Below, piece by piece: positions 1 through 7,765 of a stretch of DNA of 64,000 bases. The translations under genes and the position numbers were made by a program. The notes below the pieces were generated by a model, which saw only the letters and a program-made list of their open reading frames with translations, searched no databases and had not been told where the DNA came from. Origin of the DNA: UBA9611 sp965237595 (lineage in GTDB: Bacteria > Chloroflexota > Dehalococcoidia > Lucifugimonadales > UBA3495). The stretch covers positions 372,001-436,000 of the forward strand of contig CBDEFY010000001.1 in the NCBI GenBank assembly GCA_965237595.1, read 5' to 3'. Positions within the stretch are counted from its first letter, which is position 1. Every line of letters begins with the position of its first letter.

Positions 1-1324
1 AAAAGGTCTCGAGATGCTCAAGCGCCTTTTCGGAGCCCTGCTCCGTTTCTGCCCTCCGGCTCAGGTCACGGGAAGTTCCATCCAACTCTTTAGTCCGTGC
101 TCGTAGCTTGTCCATCTCCGTCTTGTAGCGTTTGAGGTCGATCGCCTCATTGGCGTACGCCTGAGTGAACCGGTCTTCTCGAATCCGAACCTGCTTCAGC
201 GCCAGGTCAACCTGCCGAAGTTCATAATCCAGACTAGAACTGGTATCTGATCCTTTGAGCAGGCCTTGGTACTCATCGATCAGAATTTGTGGGTGCTGCA
301 ACGCCTCCGCCACCGCTGCCCAGGCTGCTTTTTCAAGCGGTTCAGCAGAGATGGCGCCAGGAGAACATTTCTGCCCGGTTGACGACGAACCCCAATGGGC
401 ACGGTTGCAACGGCACCCACTGTGGCCTCTCTTGGTGAATCCTGTGTAAGAGCCGTCACACCGAGGGCAGCGCACCAGACCACGGAGCAGATACTGGTGA
501 CGCCGGTTGTTGCGGCCAGAGAATTGGCTGTTGGCAAGCAGTTGCGATTGTGCTGCCTGCCAGGTGACATCGTCCACCAGGGCCGGCACGGGTATCAGTA
601 TCTCCTCCTGGCCTGATTGGCGGTAACGGTAGTTGCCTTTATAGACCGGGTTGGTCAACATCCGAAATACCGCCGTTGGCTGCCACTGAGCTGCTCCTTT
701 TGCGGTCGCCACCCCCTCTTGGGTCAACTTCCTCGCTATGGATCTAGTACTTTGCTGATCATCCACCAACATCCGGTAAATGCGGCGGATGACCGCAGCT
801 TGGTAATCGGAGACCTCCAACCTGGCGCGGCTGGACTCGTTCTTCTTTATCCAGCAGTACCCAAAAGGAGGGTGCCCTCCGACCAGAGCTCCCTCTCTTG
901 CTCTCTGGAGCTTACCCCTCCTGGTCCGCTCCATGATCTTGGCCCGTTCGTACTCGGCAAAAAGTCCCTGCATCCCGAGAAGCATCCGGCTCTCCGGGGA
1001 ATCGTCCACCGGGTAGTTGAGGAACTCCACCCGCATACCCGCCTTCTCGATCTCTTCCAGGACCAGACCCTGGTAAACGGCCTTCCGAGCCAGACGATCA
1101 GGAGAGTGAAATACCACCACATCCATCTCGCCGGTCCGGAAAGCGTCCCGAAGTCCATCGAGTCCGGGGCGGTCGAGGGTAGCGCCGGAAAACCCATCGT
1201 CGACGTACTCGCCGATATTTACGTATCCCCGCACCGCTTCCAGTTGGCTCTGTATGGTCTGTTCCTTCTCTTGAAGGTCCGTGCTCACCCTGGCGAAGAT
1301 CGCGGCCCGTATCTCAGTCGGCAT
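1..1324 (-). CDS. Large serine recombinase (site-specific integrase), C-terminus beyond the left edge
   Basis: The frame is open from an ATG at 1324, preceded by the ribosome site GAAGGAGG, to base 1, so at least 441 residues are visible and no stop is reached. The N-terminus has the resolvase catalytic motif ARVSTD (the Ser nucleophile) and downstream conserved blocks SPDRLARK and EYERAKIMERTRRGK. It is followed by the Recombinase domain (RIYRMLVDDQQSTRSIARKL and MLTNPVYKGNYRYR) and a zinc-ribbon segment beginning LVRCPRCDGSYTG with later Cys residues, then a charged, probably coiled-coil stretch. This is the architecture of large serine integrases that move phages and integrative elements by recombining att sites through a Ser-DNA intermediate. 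It lies 70 bp behind a broken HTH gene on the same strand, probably one transcript. The length and zinc ribbon separate it from small resolvases. Confidence 0.93.
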   Translation of the reverse strand, partial: MPTEIRAAIFARVSTDLQEKEQTIQSQLEAVRGYVNIGEYVDDGFSGATLDRPGLDGLRDAFRTGEMDVVVFHSPDRLARKAVYQGLVLEEIEKAGMRVEFLNYPVDDSPESRMLLGMQGLFAEYERAKIMERTRRGKLQRAREGALVGGHPPFGYCWIKKNESSRARLEVSDYQAAVIRRIYRMLVDDQQSTRSIARKLTQEGVATAKGAAQWQPTAVFRMLTNPVYKGNYRYRQSGQEEILIPVPALVDDVTWQAAQSQLLANSQFSGRNNRRHQYLLRGLVRCPRCDGSYTGFTKRGHSGCRCNRAHWGSSSTGQKCSPGAISAEPLEKAAWAAVAEALQHPQILIDEYQGLLKGSDTSSSLDYELRQVDLALKQVRIREDRFTQAYANEAIDLKRYKTEMDKLRARTKELDGTSRDLSRRAETEQGSEKALEHLETF

Positions 1325-1393
1325 CAAGTCCTCCTTCTACGGTGATGGAGCCATCACCGATGGATTATCGTGTCTAAGCCGTATCTGCGGCGG

Positions 1394-2265
1394 CTATGCC
1401 CCGTTTCTTGAAGGGCACAGAAAACAGCGGCCGTCGGGCTTGCCCCGGAGTTGGAACCCAACCACGGCACTCGCCACCTGTTCGGCAGCCTCCTCGACCC
1501 TTTCACTCGAATCGTGTAGGGGTCGACGGATCTCGCGGATGCTGATCTGCTCAACCACCCAACCGTAGTTGTCGGCCTCGGGCTCCTCGGATAATGGAGG
1601 ATTGCAGACAATCCAGTGAGCTTCGGACTCTTCATTAACCCCTGCTAGCAAAGCTTTGACCGTAGCCTCCGCCATGGGGGAAGCATGGACGTTCTCATAT
1701 CCTCTCTGCAAGAAAAGGCCGCGAGCGTGTTCGATCACGCTTTTGCGGGATATCTGGAAGCGCTGCCACCGTCTAGTCCAACCGGCCCGCCCGTCCAGGG
1801 CCTCGGCCAATCCAGAATCGTGTTCCTTCAACCCCTTCAACAGAGTACGTGACACCTGAGGGGACACTTCAATGTCCCTATCCATGACTGGCGCTTTAGC
1901 GATCCCCTCCCGACCAAGAGAGCCTCCCCTCCCTGGGCCAACGCCGAACCTACTTGGTAGTCGAGCCAGTCGTCGGACTCCACGCCTGGACCGGTATTTT
2001 TGGGATGGGTCTGCACCGCCCATAAAACCCCCGCCGCCACCCGCTGCAGCAGATAGAAATGCTCGCCCAGATATTGGGCGTCCAGCTGAATATCGACGCT
2101 CTCCCAATGTTCTGTCTTATTGCCGGCCTCCACACGTTCCACCAGGCCCTTTGCCGTGCGGGGATCGATCCCCAGGGTTTTCCCGATAGCCCGGAAGGAA
2201 GTCCCCTTCCTTCTTAGGCTTGCAGCTTCTTCGACGATATCATCCCCGATCTTACGCTTAGCCAT
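1394..2265 (-). pseudogene. HTH-domain protein upstream of the recombinase, apparently frameshifted
   Basis: Reading starts at ATG 2265 with MAKRKIGDDIVEEAASLRRKG, followed by a homeodomain-like helix-turn-helix segment (FRAIGKTLGIDPRTAKGLVE). This frame runs to 1837, where its last residues lose sense. The neighbouring frame stays open to 1394 and carries the sensible continuation, beginning MDRDIEVSPQVSRTLLKGL. The switch falls at about 1890-1910, so I read one roughly 290-residue protein broken by a frameshift or sequencing error. Its role is not recognised. Position and strand suggest a DNA-binding partner or regulator of the serine recombinase immediately downstream. A consensus promoter lies just upstream. 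Two independent overlapping genes would be an alternative. Confidence 0.5.
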
Positions 2266-2292
2266 AGGTATCTCCGTACGCGTGATGGTGAC

Positions 2293-2321
2293 AACATAAC
2301 CAATGTAAGTGCATTAGTCAA
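2293..2321 (-). promoter_or_regulatory. Sigma-70-type promoter for the HTH/recombinase unit
   Basis: On the minus strand TTGACT (bases 2321-2316) is followed by exactly 17 bases and TATGTT (2298-2293). It sits about 30 bp before the ATG at 2265 of the HTH gene, in the right orientation. Confidence 0.6.
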
Positions 2322-2469
2322 GTATAATGCTGCTGTTTAATAGTTGTATTGACCCATATGTAGACCGTCAGCGATAATGGGACACATATAAGGGTAGGAA
2401 AACCCGAGAGTGGGAGGGTGGTGTGAGCTCCTGAAATGAGGGTAGAGTTACCCACAGAAAGGAGCAGAT

Positions 2470-2973
2470 GTGTCCCAATTAGAAGTAAGCAAAGCAGAGG
2501 CCGCCGAGGAACGAAGCGAGCAGACCAGGTCTTTCGTCCGTACAGTGAAGGCGGCTGCCCGACGTAAGTACACCTCCGAAGACAAGATCCGAATTGTTCT
2601 GGAGGGCTTCCGCCGCGAGGTCACAGTCAACGACCTGTGCCGGCGGGAGGGGATCAAGCCCCACTCCTACTACTCGTGGACCAAAGAGTTCATGGAGGCG
2701 GGCAAGGAGAGGTTGACCCGTGACTCGGTTCGGGACGCCACTCAGCATGAGGTAGGGCAGCTCAAGCGAGAGAACGGGGAACTCAAGGAGCTAGTGGCCG
2801 ATCTGTCGCTGGAGGCGTACCGTCTCAAAAAAACGGCCATCCCCGTGCCCCAGGACGCCAAGACCAACAAGGACTTGAGGACCGACCAGGAGGCGATCAG
2901 CCACCATGGAACCGTCTTACTATTCAGGAAGAACGCTCAGTCCTGTTATCAGCCAGAGAGATGCCAGAGCTGA
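2470..2973 (+). CDS. IS3-type OrfA (transposase HTH subunit), copy 1
   Basis: The GTG start at 2470 follows AAAGGAGC. Residues 1-125 form the normal OrfA: a Transposase_8-type helix-turn-helix (KIRIVLEGFRREVTVNDLCR) and a leucine-zipper-like coiled coil (EVGQLKRENGELKELVADL). In a normal copy it would stop after about 135 residues. Here the 135-bp deletion removes the stop, so the frame reads on to 167 residues through OrfB sequence out of frame. An A7 run (2827-2833 region) near the end is the likely -1 frameshift site used to make an OrfAB fusion, and the deletion keeps that fusion frame open. Confidence 0.8.
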   Translation: MSQLEVSKAEAAEERSEQTRSFVRTVKAAARRKYTSEDKIRIVLEGFRREVTVNDLCRREGIKPHSYYSWTKEFMEAGKERLTRDSVRDATQHEVGQLKRENGELKELVADLSLEAYRLKKTAIPVPQDAKTNKDLRTDQEAISHHGTVLLFRKNAQSCYQPERCQS

Positions 2974-3725
2974 GCTGCCGTCAGCTGGCCGCGTGGATCA
3001 CCGACAACCAGGGCTTCTCAGTCTCAGAGTCCAGCGTCTACCGTATCCTGGGCAGGGAGGGCCTAGTGAAGCGGCCTGAGATGCGGTTGGCCGCGGGGAA
3101 GGAGTACCACCGCAAGACCACAGGACCTCACCAGATGTGGGCCACCGATGCCTCATACTTCAGGGTGGTTGGTTGGGGCTACTACTACCTGGTCACCGTT
3201 ATGGACGACTACTCCCGCTTCATCCTGGCTCACAGGCTTCAGCAAGATATGACGGCCGACTCCTTCATCGAGGTGGTCCAGGATGCTGTGGACACGACCA
3301 GCATGGACCAAGTTCCAGTCACAGACCGCACCAGGCTGCTGAGTGACAACGGTCCAGGCTATGTCTAAAGAGCATTCAGGGACTACCTGGGGATGGTTGG
3401 CATCAAGCACATCCTAGCAACTCCTTTCCACCCTCAGACCAACGGGAAGCTGGAGCGCTACCACCAGACCATCAAACGGGACGTCAACCAGGTGCCTTAT
3501 GAGTTGCCCGCCGACCTTGAGGCTGCTATCGCGGCCTTCGTCAGCTACTACAACTACCGGCGCTATCACAAGGCTCTGGGCAACGTGACACCATCAGACG
3601 TGCTCAAGGGAAGACGGCAAGAGATCCTACAACGCAGGAAGGAGGTGAAGGCTCAAACCACCGAACGGCGACGACGCTACAACAGGGCCCTCAGGGAGCT
3701 CACCAGACCTCCATCCAGCCCCTGA
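2961..3725 (+). pseudogene. IS3-type OrfB (DDE transposase), copy 1, interrupted by TAA
   Basis: This is the rve/DDE integrase core. The first Asp is in WATDASYF and the second in LLSDNGPGYV. An in-frame TAA at 3366-3368 follows, and the frame continues at once with RAFRDYLGMVG and the third acidic residue in TNGKLERYHQTIKRD, ending at 3725. The catalytic Glu is therefore separated from the two Asp residues. The same TAA is present in copies 2 and 3. Without readthrough the product is inactive. Confidence 0.85.
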
Positions 3726-3768
3726 TCTCTCGGCTCCCAATGTGTCCCACTTTTGCTGGTTGCTAACA

Positions 3769-3951
3769 CTTCAGGGGATTGAGCTGTGGACCCGCCAGTT
3801 CGGCACCAAAGCCTCTGATTGGGCCGAGAGTGTGGTGATCGATGGTGCAGGCTACCTATACGTGGCTGGGAATACGGTTGGAGACCTATCAGGCCAGACC
3901 AATTTGGGTGCCGAAGACGCCTTCGTTCTGAAAATGTCTGGCCAACCGTAA
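3769..3951 (+). pseudogene. SBBP-type beta-propeller protein, 3' remnant cut by IS copy 1
   Basis: After the IS end the plus strand reads GIELWTRQFGTKASDWAES, then a GYLYVAGNTVGDLSGQT block and DAFVLKMSGQP before a stop. This is one complete SBBP (beta-propeller) repeat of the kind seen in secreted bacterial repeat proteins. The 5' part of the gene is absent; the DNA to the left of the IS does not match, so the insertion came with loss of the upstream gene. The fragment has no start of its own apart from IS-derived sequence. Confidence 0.75.
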
Positions 3952-4278
3952 TCCAGCAGAGGGGCCAACTCGTGGCAGGGCGGGTCGCTAGGCCCGGTGG
4001 GAAACACCAGGGGGGAGGACGGCCAGGTTACGGTGATGTCATTTTGGGCTCAATTGTGATCCCAGGCTTGTCTGTCTGATCATCCCTATCGTTCTGATCG
4101 CCACCAACACCGCCGGTCCGCGTTTCAGTCCGAGATCGATTCTCCCCGCCTGCCTCACCTCAACGAGATTGAAATCTGGCCGCGAATATCGAGAGACCAA
4201 CTGCCATCCTAATGCCTCTTGGTAAATCGCTCCGTGACCAGCGATGGTCACGCCTATCCACTAGCTTCTGGCCAACGC
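3952..4278. other. Intergenic, no supported gene
   Basis: I see no gene with recognisable domains here. A minus-strand frame at 4039-4251 is open for 70 residues but matches nothing I know and has no convincing ribosome site. Confidence 0.4.
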
Positions 4279-4298
4279 ACACTATGTGCGAATAGTGG
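4279..4298 (+). repeat. Dyad repeat, site A
   Basis: ACACTAT-GTGCGA-ATAGTGG. It is one of four close matches (sites A-D) to ACACTAT-N6-ATAGTGT in this window, all in the same orientation as judged by the GCGA part of the spacer. It lies about 470 bp past the 3' end of the molybdoenzyme gene and at the edge of an IS relic. Confidence 0.65.
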
Positions 4299-4593
4299 CG
4301 ACCGCGTCCTCTAGGATGTTGCCCTGGGCCAGTTCGATCTCCTCCATCTCACGCCACCGCTCTCGGCTCATGGACCGGACCTCTCCGCCAAGAAACCTTG
4401 TTACACCTTGAGCGGTTCTTCGAGAAATACAAGGCTCTTCGGGAAGTGATGAATTCAATTGAACCCTTTGGGAAATACGTGATTCCCTACTTCCAAGAAA
4501 GAGAGAGGAAAGTCCAAGCTTCGGCTCAAGGAGTCGGCGCAGATAATTAGCTTCCTTGTTGCGCAAATGGCCGGAAAGGTAAAGTCCGGGCAA
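4282..4593 (-). pseudogene. Relic of an IS3-family transposase (OrfA end/OrfB start)
   Basis: The minus-strand frame contains RFLGGEVRSMSRERWREMEE. This corresponds to the end of OrfA and start of OrfB in the intact element at 21184-22511 (RDFLAERLGP, then MSRERRREMVDRRH). The similarity is limited to a few dozen residues and the rest is eroded. It marks an old insertion next to the dyad site A. Confidence 0.55.
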
Positions 4594-4770
4594 ATTACAG
4601 CGCCGATCGCAAGGACGGAATTGATGACGATGGGCACCGGTAGCCCGCCCATTACGTTAGCCACGCAAGGGCACGTTGGCGGAAACGCGGTTGCTCACCG
4701 AGCGGGTGGTGTGGCGCTGGTGATGAATCAGGTACGAGCGGATATTAGAGCGCCCATGACCAATGCCTGA

Positions 4771-7017
4771 TTAAGGACCGGCGCCCTTTTGCTTTAGGGC
4801 GGCCAGCACCTTCTCCGCAGTGACCGGCAGGCTAGTAATGCGCACTCCAACTGCGTCGAAAACGGCATTGGCGATGGCGGGCGCGACAGGTGAAATCGGG
4901 TTCTCTCCAATGGCCTTGCCCTGGAAGGGGCCGTTGCCATCAGTGGACTCCACCAGTACCGTTACCAACTCAGGGACGTCTGCGATGGCCGGTATCTTAA
5001 GATCGCCCAAGCTCAAGGTGGAGATGCTACCGTCTTCGGATTGCAACTCCTCCATTAGAGCGTACCCTAACCCTTGGATCACCGCTCCATCGATCTGCCC
5101 CTGATGCCCCAACGGATTGAAGATGGTACCAACGTCGTGGGAGGTGACGATCCGGTTGACCGTGATTTCTCCGGTCTCCGAGTCGACCTCCACCTCTGCG
5201 ACTTGAGCACAAAATGAAGTTACATCCGGCTCCTCCGCGGCGGTGGTCACATCTCCGGTGATGGGAGCGCCCAAGGCGGCCACGGACCGTGCCGCCAGCT
5301 CGCGGGTGGGGACGCCCCTTTCCGAGTCTCCATCGACGTAGACCCGGCCGTGGCGGAAAACAATGCGCTCCTCGGCCCAACCGTAGAACTCTGCGGCTAG
5401 TCCGGTGAGCTTTAGCCGGGCTTCTTGGGCGGCCCCTAGGGCGGCATTGGCGCCACCGATGCTTGTCCCCGCCCCCGCTCCGGTGTCGAAATCGACCTGG
5501 CTGGTGTCCAACCGCATAACTCCCACGTCTTCGACCGGTATACCCAGGTCTTCCGCCACCACCTGACGAGCTACGGTGTAGAACCCCACGCCGGTGTCGG
5601 GCACCGATGAAAATATGGTTGCCCGGCCATTTTCATCCACGCTGACCTTAGCGTTGAAAACCGCTTGCCCCTGCGGCCGCTGGCCCAAGGCCATACCACG
5701 GCCAACGTGGGTCCCGGCCTTAGGAGCGCTCCAGCCGCCGGCCTCGGCAGCCCTCCGCAGGGTCTCCTCGCCGTGCAAGTGATGGAACCGCTGGCCGGTG
5801 CCCGAAACATCGCCTTCCTGGACCACGTTTCGAAGGCGCAGCTCGTACGGATCTTGGCCCATTTCCGCCGCAATCATGTCGGTATGGGACTCTACAGCGA
5901 ACACCGCCTGAGGTTCGCCGGGCGCCCTGTAAGACCCACAAGGGACGTTGTTGGTGTACACCATGTAGCTGTCGATTTGGAAATTCGGTATGCGGTAGGG
6001 CCCCCCGCCAGCCTGGCGGCCTCCACTCAGGTTGAGGGAGCCGCGAAAGCCCCCGTAAGCCCCGCCGTTGTAGACCACTTGGGCTTGCCGGGCCCAAAAC
6101 CGCCCGTCATTCTTCATCCCCGTTTTGATAGTTACGACAGACGGATGTCTGGGGTTCCCCGCCATCAGCTCTTCGATATAGCTCATGACCATCTGGACGG
6201 GCCGGCTGGAGCGATGAGCCAATGCATGAGCTATCGGTACGTTCATGGCCCCGGCCTTGCCGCCGAAGTCCCCGCCGATACCACAGGGATTAACCGTGAT
6301 GCGGTCCTCGGGCAGCCCGAGAGCGCCCGCCAGCTGCCACCTCAGCCGGAACGGCTGCTTATTGTTTGCCCAGACTTGGACGCGCCCGGAGTCGTCAACT
6401 TCCACAATGCAACTGTAAGGCTCCATATAGCCTTGGTGGACCCAAGGAGTGTTGAAGGTATGTTCGAAAATAAAGTCCGATTCCCCGAAGCCTTGCTCCA
6501 GGTCGCCGCCAGACCATGAGTTGTGATATACGATGTTGCCTTGCGGCTCGACCGGCCCCGATGAACTGTCGTATGACGGATTTCCTTCATGGACGACCGG
6601 GGCTCCGGGCGCCATCGCCTCCAAGGGATCGAAGACGGCAGGCAACTGCTCGTATTCAACGTCGATCAAGAGGAGGGCCTCCTCAGCGATGTCCGGGTCA
6701 TCGGCGGCTACCGCAGCCACCTTCTCACCAACGAACCGTACTTTATCCTCGGCCAATGGCGGAACGTCCCGCAAGAACCGTCCCACCCTCATTCCGGGCA
6801 AGTCCTGGCCGGTAACCACGGCGCGAACCCCGGGCAGTCCCGACGCCCGAGACGTATCGATACGAACGATCCTCGCGTGCGGAAAGGGGCTCCTCAATAC
6901 TTTGCCGAAAATCATCCCCGGCCGGGCGACGTCAGCGGGGTACAAATGGGCGCCGGACACTTTCTCCGGTCCGTCTTCCCGGGTCACGGGTCTCCCAACA
7001 ACTTCGTAAGTGGTCAA
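4771..7017 (-). CDS. Xanthine dehydrogenase/aldehyde oxidase family molybdenum hydroxylase, large subunit
   Basis: I place the start at TTG 7017, six bases after AAAGGAGG, giving about 748 residues beginning MTTYEVVGRPVTREDG. An ATG at 7065 would overlap the zinc-finger frame and lacks that site. The protein has the whole molybdopterin-subunit architecture: the a/b hammerhead domain (GSAHLYPAD-like through LRSPFPHARIVRIDTS) and the Moco-binding domain with GIGGDFGGKAG, GSYRAPGEPQA and a C-terminal GLGYALMEEL/GENPISPVAPAIANAV with the usual catalytic Glu region. Such enzymes hydroxylate heterocycles, aldehydes or CO with water as oxygen source. The usual 2Fe-2S (CoxS) and FAD (CoxM) subunits are not adjacent, so partners must be encoded elsewhere or the gene moved alone. 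Dyad sites A and B flank it. The substrate cannot be told. Confidence 0.9.
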   Translation of the reverse strand: MTTYEVVGRPVTREDGPEKVSGAHLYPADVARPGMIFGKVLRSPFPHARIVRIDTSRASGLPGVRAVVTGQDLPGMRVGRFLRDVPPLAEDKVRFVGEKVAAVAADDPDIAEEALLLIDVEYEQLPAVFDPLEAMAPGAPVVHEGNPSYDSSSGPVEPQGNIVYHNSWSGGDLEQGFGESDFIFEHTFNTPWVHQGYMEPYSCIVEVDDSGRVQVWANNKQPFRLRWQLAGALGLPEDRITVNPCGIGGDFGGKAGAMNVPIAHALAHRSSRPVQMVMSYIEELMAGNPRHPSVVTIKTGMKNDGRFWARQAQVVYNGGAYGGFRGSLNLSGGRQAGGGPYRIPNFQIDSYMVYTNNVPCGSYRAPGEPQAVFAVESHTDMIAAEMGQDPYELRLRNVVQEGDVSGTGQRFHHLHGEETLRRAAEAGGWSAPKAGTHVGRGMALGQRPQGQAVFNAKVSVDENGRATIFSSVPDTGVGFYTVARQVVAEDLGIPVEDVGVMRLDTSQVDFDTGAGAGTSIGGANAALGAAQEARLKLTGLAAEFYGWAEERIVFRHGRVYVDGDSERGVPTRELAARSVAALGAPITGDVTTAAEEPDVTSFCAQVAEVEVDSETGEITVNRIVTSHDVGTIFNPLGHQGQIDGAVIQGLGYALMEELQSEDGSISTLSLGDLKIPAIADVPELVTVLVESTDGNGPFQGKAIGENPISPVAPAIANAVFDAVGVRITSLPVTAEKVLAALKQKGAGP

Positions 7018-7061
7018 TTCGGTCCTCCTTTCGGTACAGGGCTTCGACCAGTCACTTGGGT

Positions 7062-7447
7062 TCAACCACCCGGTCTATGGTAGGAGTATCCCTCTGATTC
7101 CGACACCGATGACGAGCCGGACTCAATGGCCTCCGCATCCACGATTTCTCTACACGTCGGGAATGTCGAACAACCCCAAAAGTGCGTCCCCGGCCGTCTG
7201 CCTCCCTTCGCGGTACGTAGAACCATTGGGCTATTACATCGGGGCATAAAGGCGCTTCTACAATCTCGAGGTCTCCGGACTCGGAAATTGTTGGGACTAG
7301 TCGCCGATCCGGAGCGTCATTAGTGGGTGTAGGGAGATAGCCCTCGGAAGAACTGCGGGCCTGTCCATGGATGTTCTCCAGATGCCACTTAAGCCCGTTT
7401 TCGGTACGCATGGGCTTTGAACACACGGGGCAGGTAAGGGTCGGCAC
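7062..7447 (-). pseudogene. Zinc-finger protein with topoisomerase-type zinc ribbon, one-base frameshift
   Basis: From ATG 7447 the protein has a C2H2-like finger (CPVCSKPMRTENGLKWHLEN...H). After about 65 residues it reaches EAPLCP, where the frame loses sense. The adjacent frame continues as PRCNSPMVLRTAKGGRRPG then FWGCSTFPTCREIVD, the zinc ribbon found at the C-terminus of bacterial topoisomerase I, and ends at 7062. Inserting one C into the CCCC run near 7242 would restore LCPRCNSPM. So this is one gene of about 128 residues with a single-base loss, or a sequencing error. It ends 45 bp before the molybdoenzyme start on the same strand. Its job is unknown; such ribbons bind nucleic acid. 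Confidence 0.65.
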
Positions 7448-7765
7448 CAGCTACATTCCTCTCGAAGAAATCGGTGGTTGGATTTAAGTAGAAATCCCTT
7501 AGGAATCTGAGCCAAGTATATGGATGGTATCCGAAACGGTCAACGAACTCGGACGCTCATCCTAGCTTGGGTGACTCAATTTGGAGGCACAGAGTGGGTT
7601 GGATCTCAAGGTGGTGGAGAATCAACTTTTAGCTACCCACACTATGCGCGAATAGTGTCGGCGACAGGTGAATGGAAAATCGCGGCTTGTACTACCACTG
7701 AGCGAACAACGGCATGGTTGTTCCTTGGTGCGTACCCTAGGATGACGCCTTTACGCTCCTCGCAG
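7448..7765. other. Intergenic stretch carrying dyad site B
   Basis: No gene is supported between the zinc-finger gene and the 3' end of the ThDP enzyme gene. The only structured element I see is the dyad at 7639-7658. Confidence 0.5.
7639..7658 (+). repeat. Dyad repeat, site B
   Basis: ACACTAT-GCGCGA-ATAGTGT: perfect 7-bp arms with a 6-base spacer, identical to site C (22675). It separates the molybdoenzyme gene from the ThDP enzyme gene. Confidence 0.7.

Larger units (their letters stand above)
2359..3768 (+). mobile_element. IS3-type insertion sequence, copy 1 (1410 bp, internally deleted)
   Basis: The element runs from TGTAGACCGTCAGCGATAAT to GTTGCTAACA. The two ends are imperfect inverted repeats that share a TGGGACACAT block and begin TGT/end ACA. 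Compared with copy 3 (34446-35990, 1545 bp) it lacks exactly 135 bp between two GACGCCA repeats, the same deletion as copy 2. No target-site duplication is visible (left flank CCCATA, right flank CTTCAG). It truncates a beta-propeller gene on its right. Confidence 0.92.

Noticed and set aside
617..1345. Plus-strand open frame of 242 residues
   Set aside because: Antisense of the serine recombinase, which has full domain motifs on the minus strand.
5665..6519. Plus-strand open frame of 284 residues
   Set aside because: Antisense of the molybdoenzyme gene; no motifs of its own.
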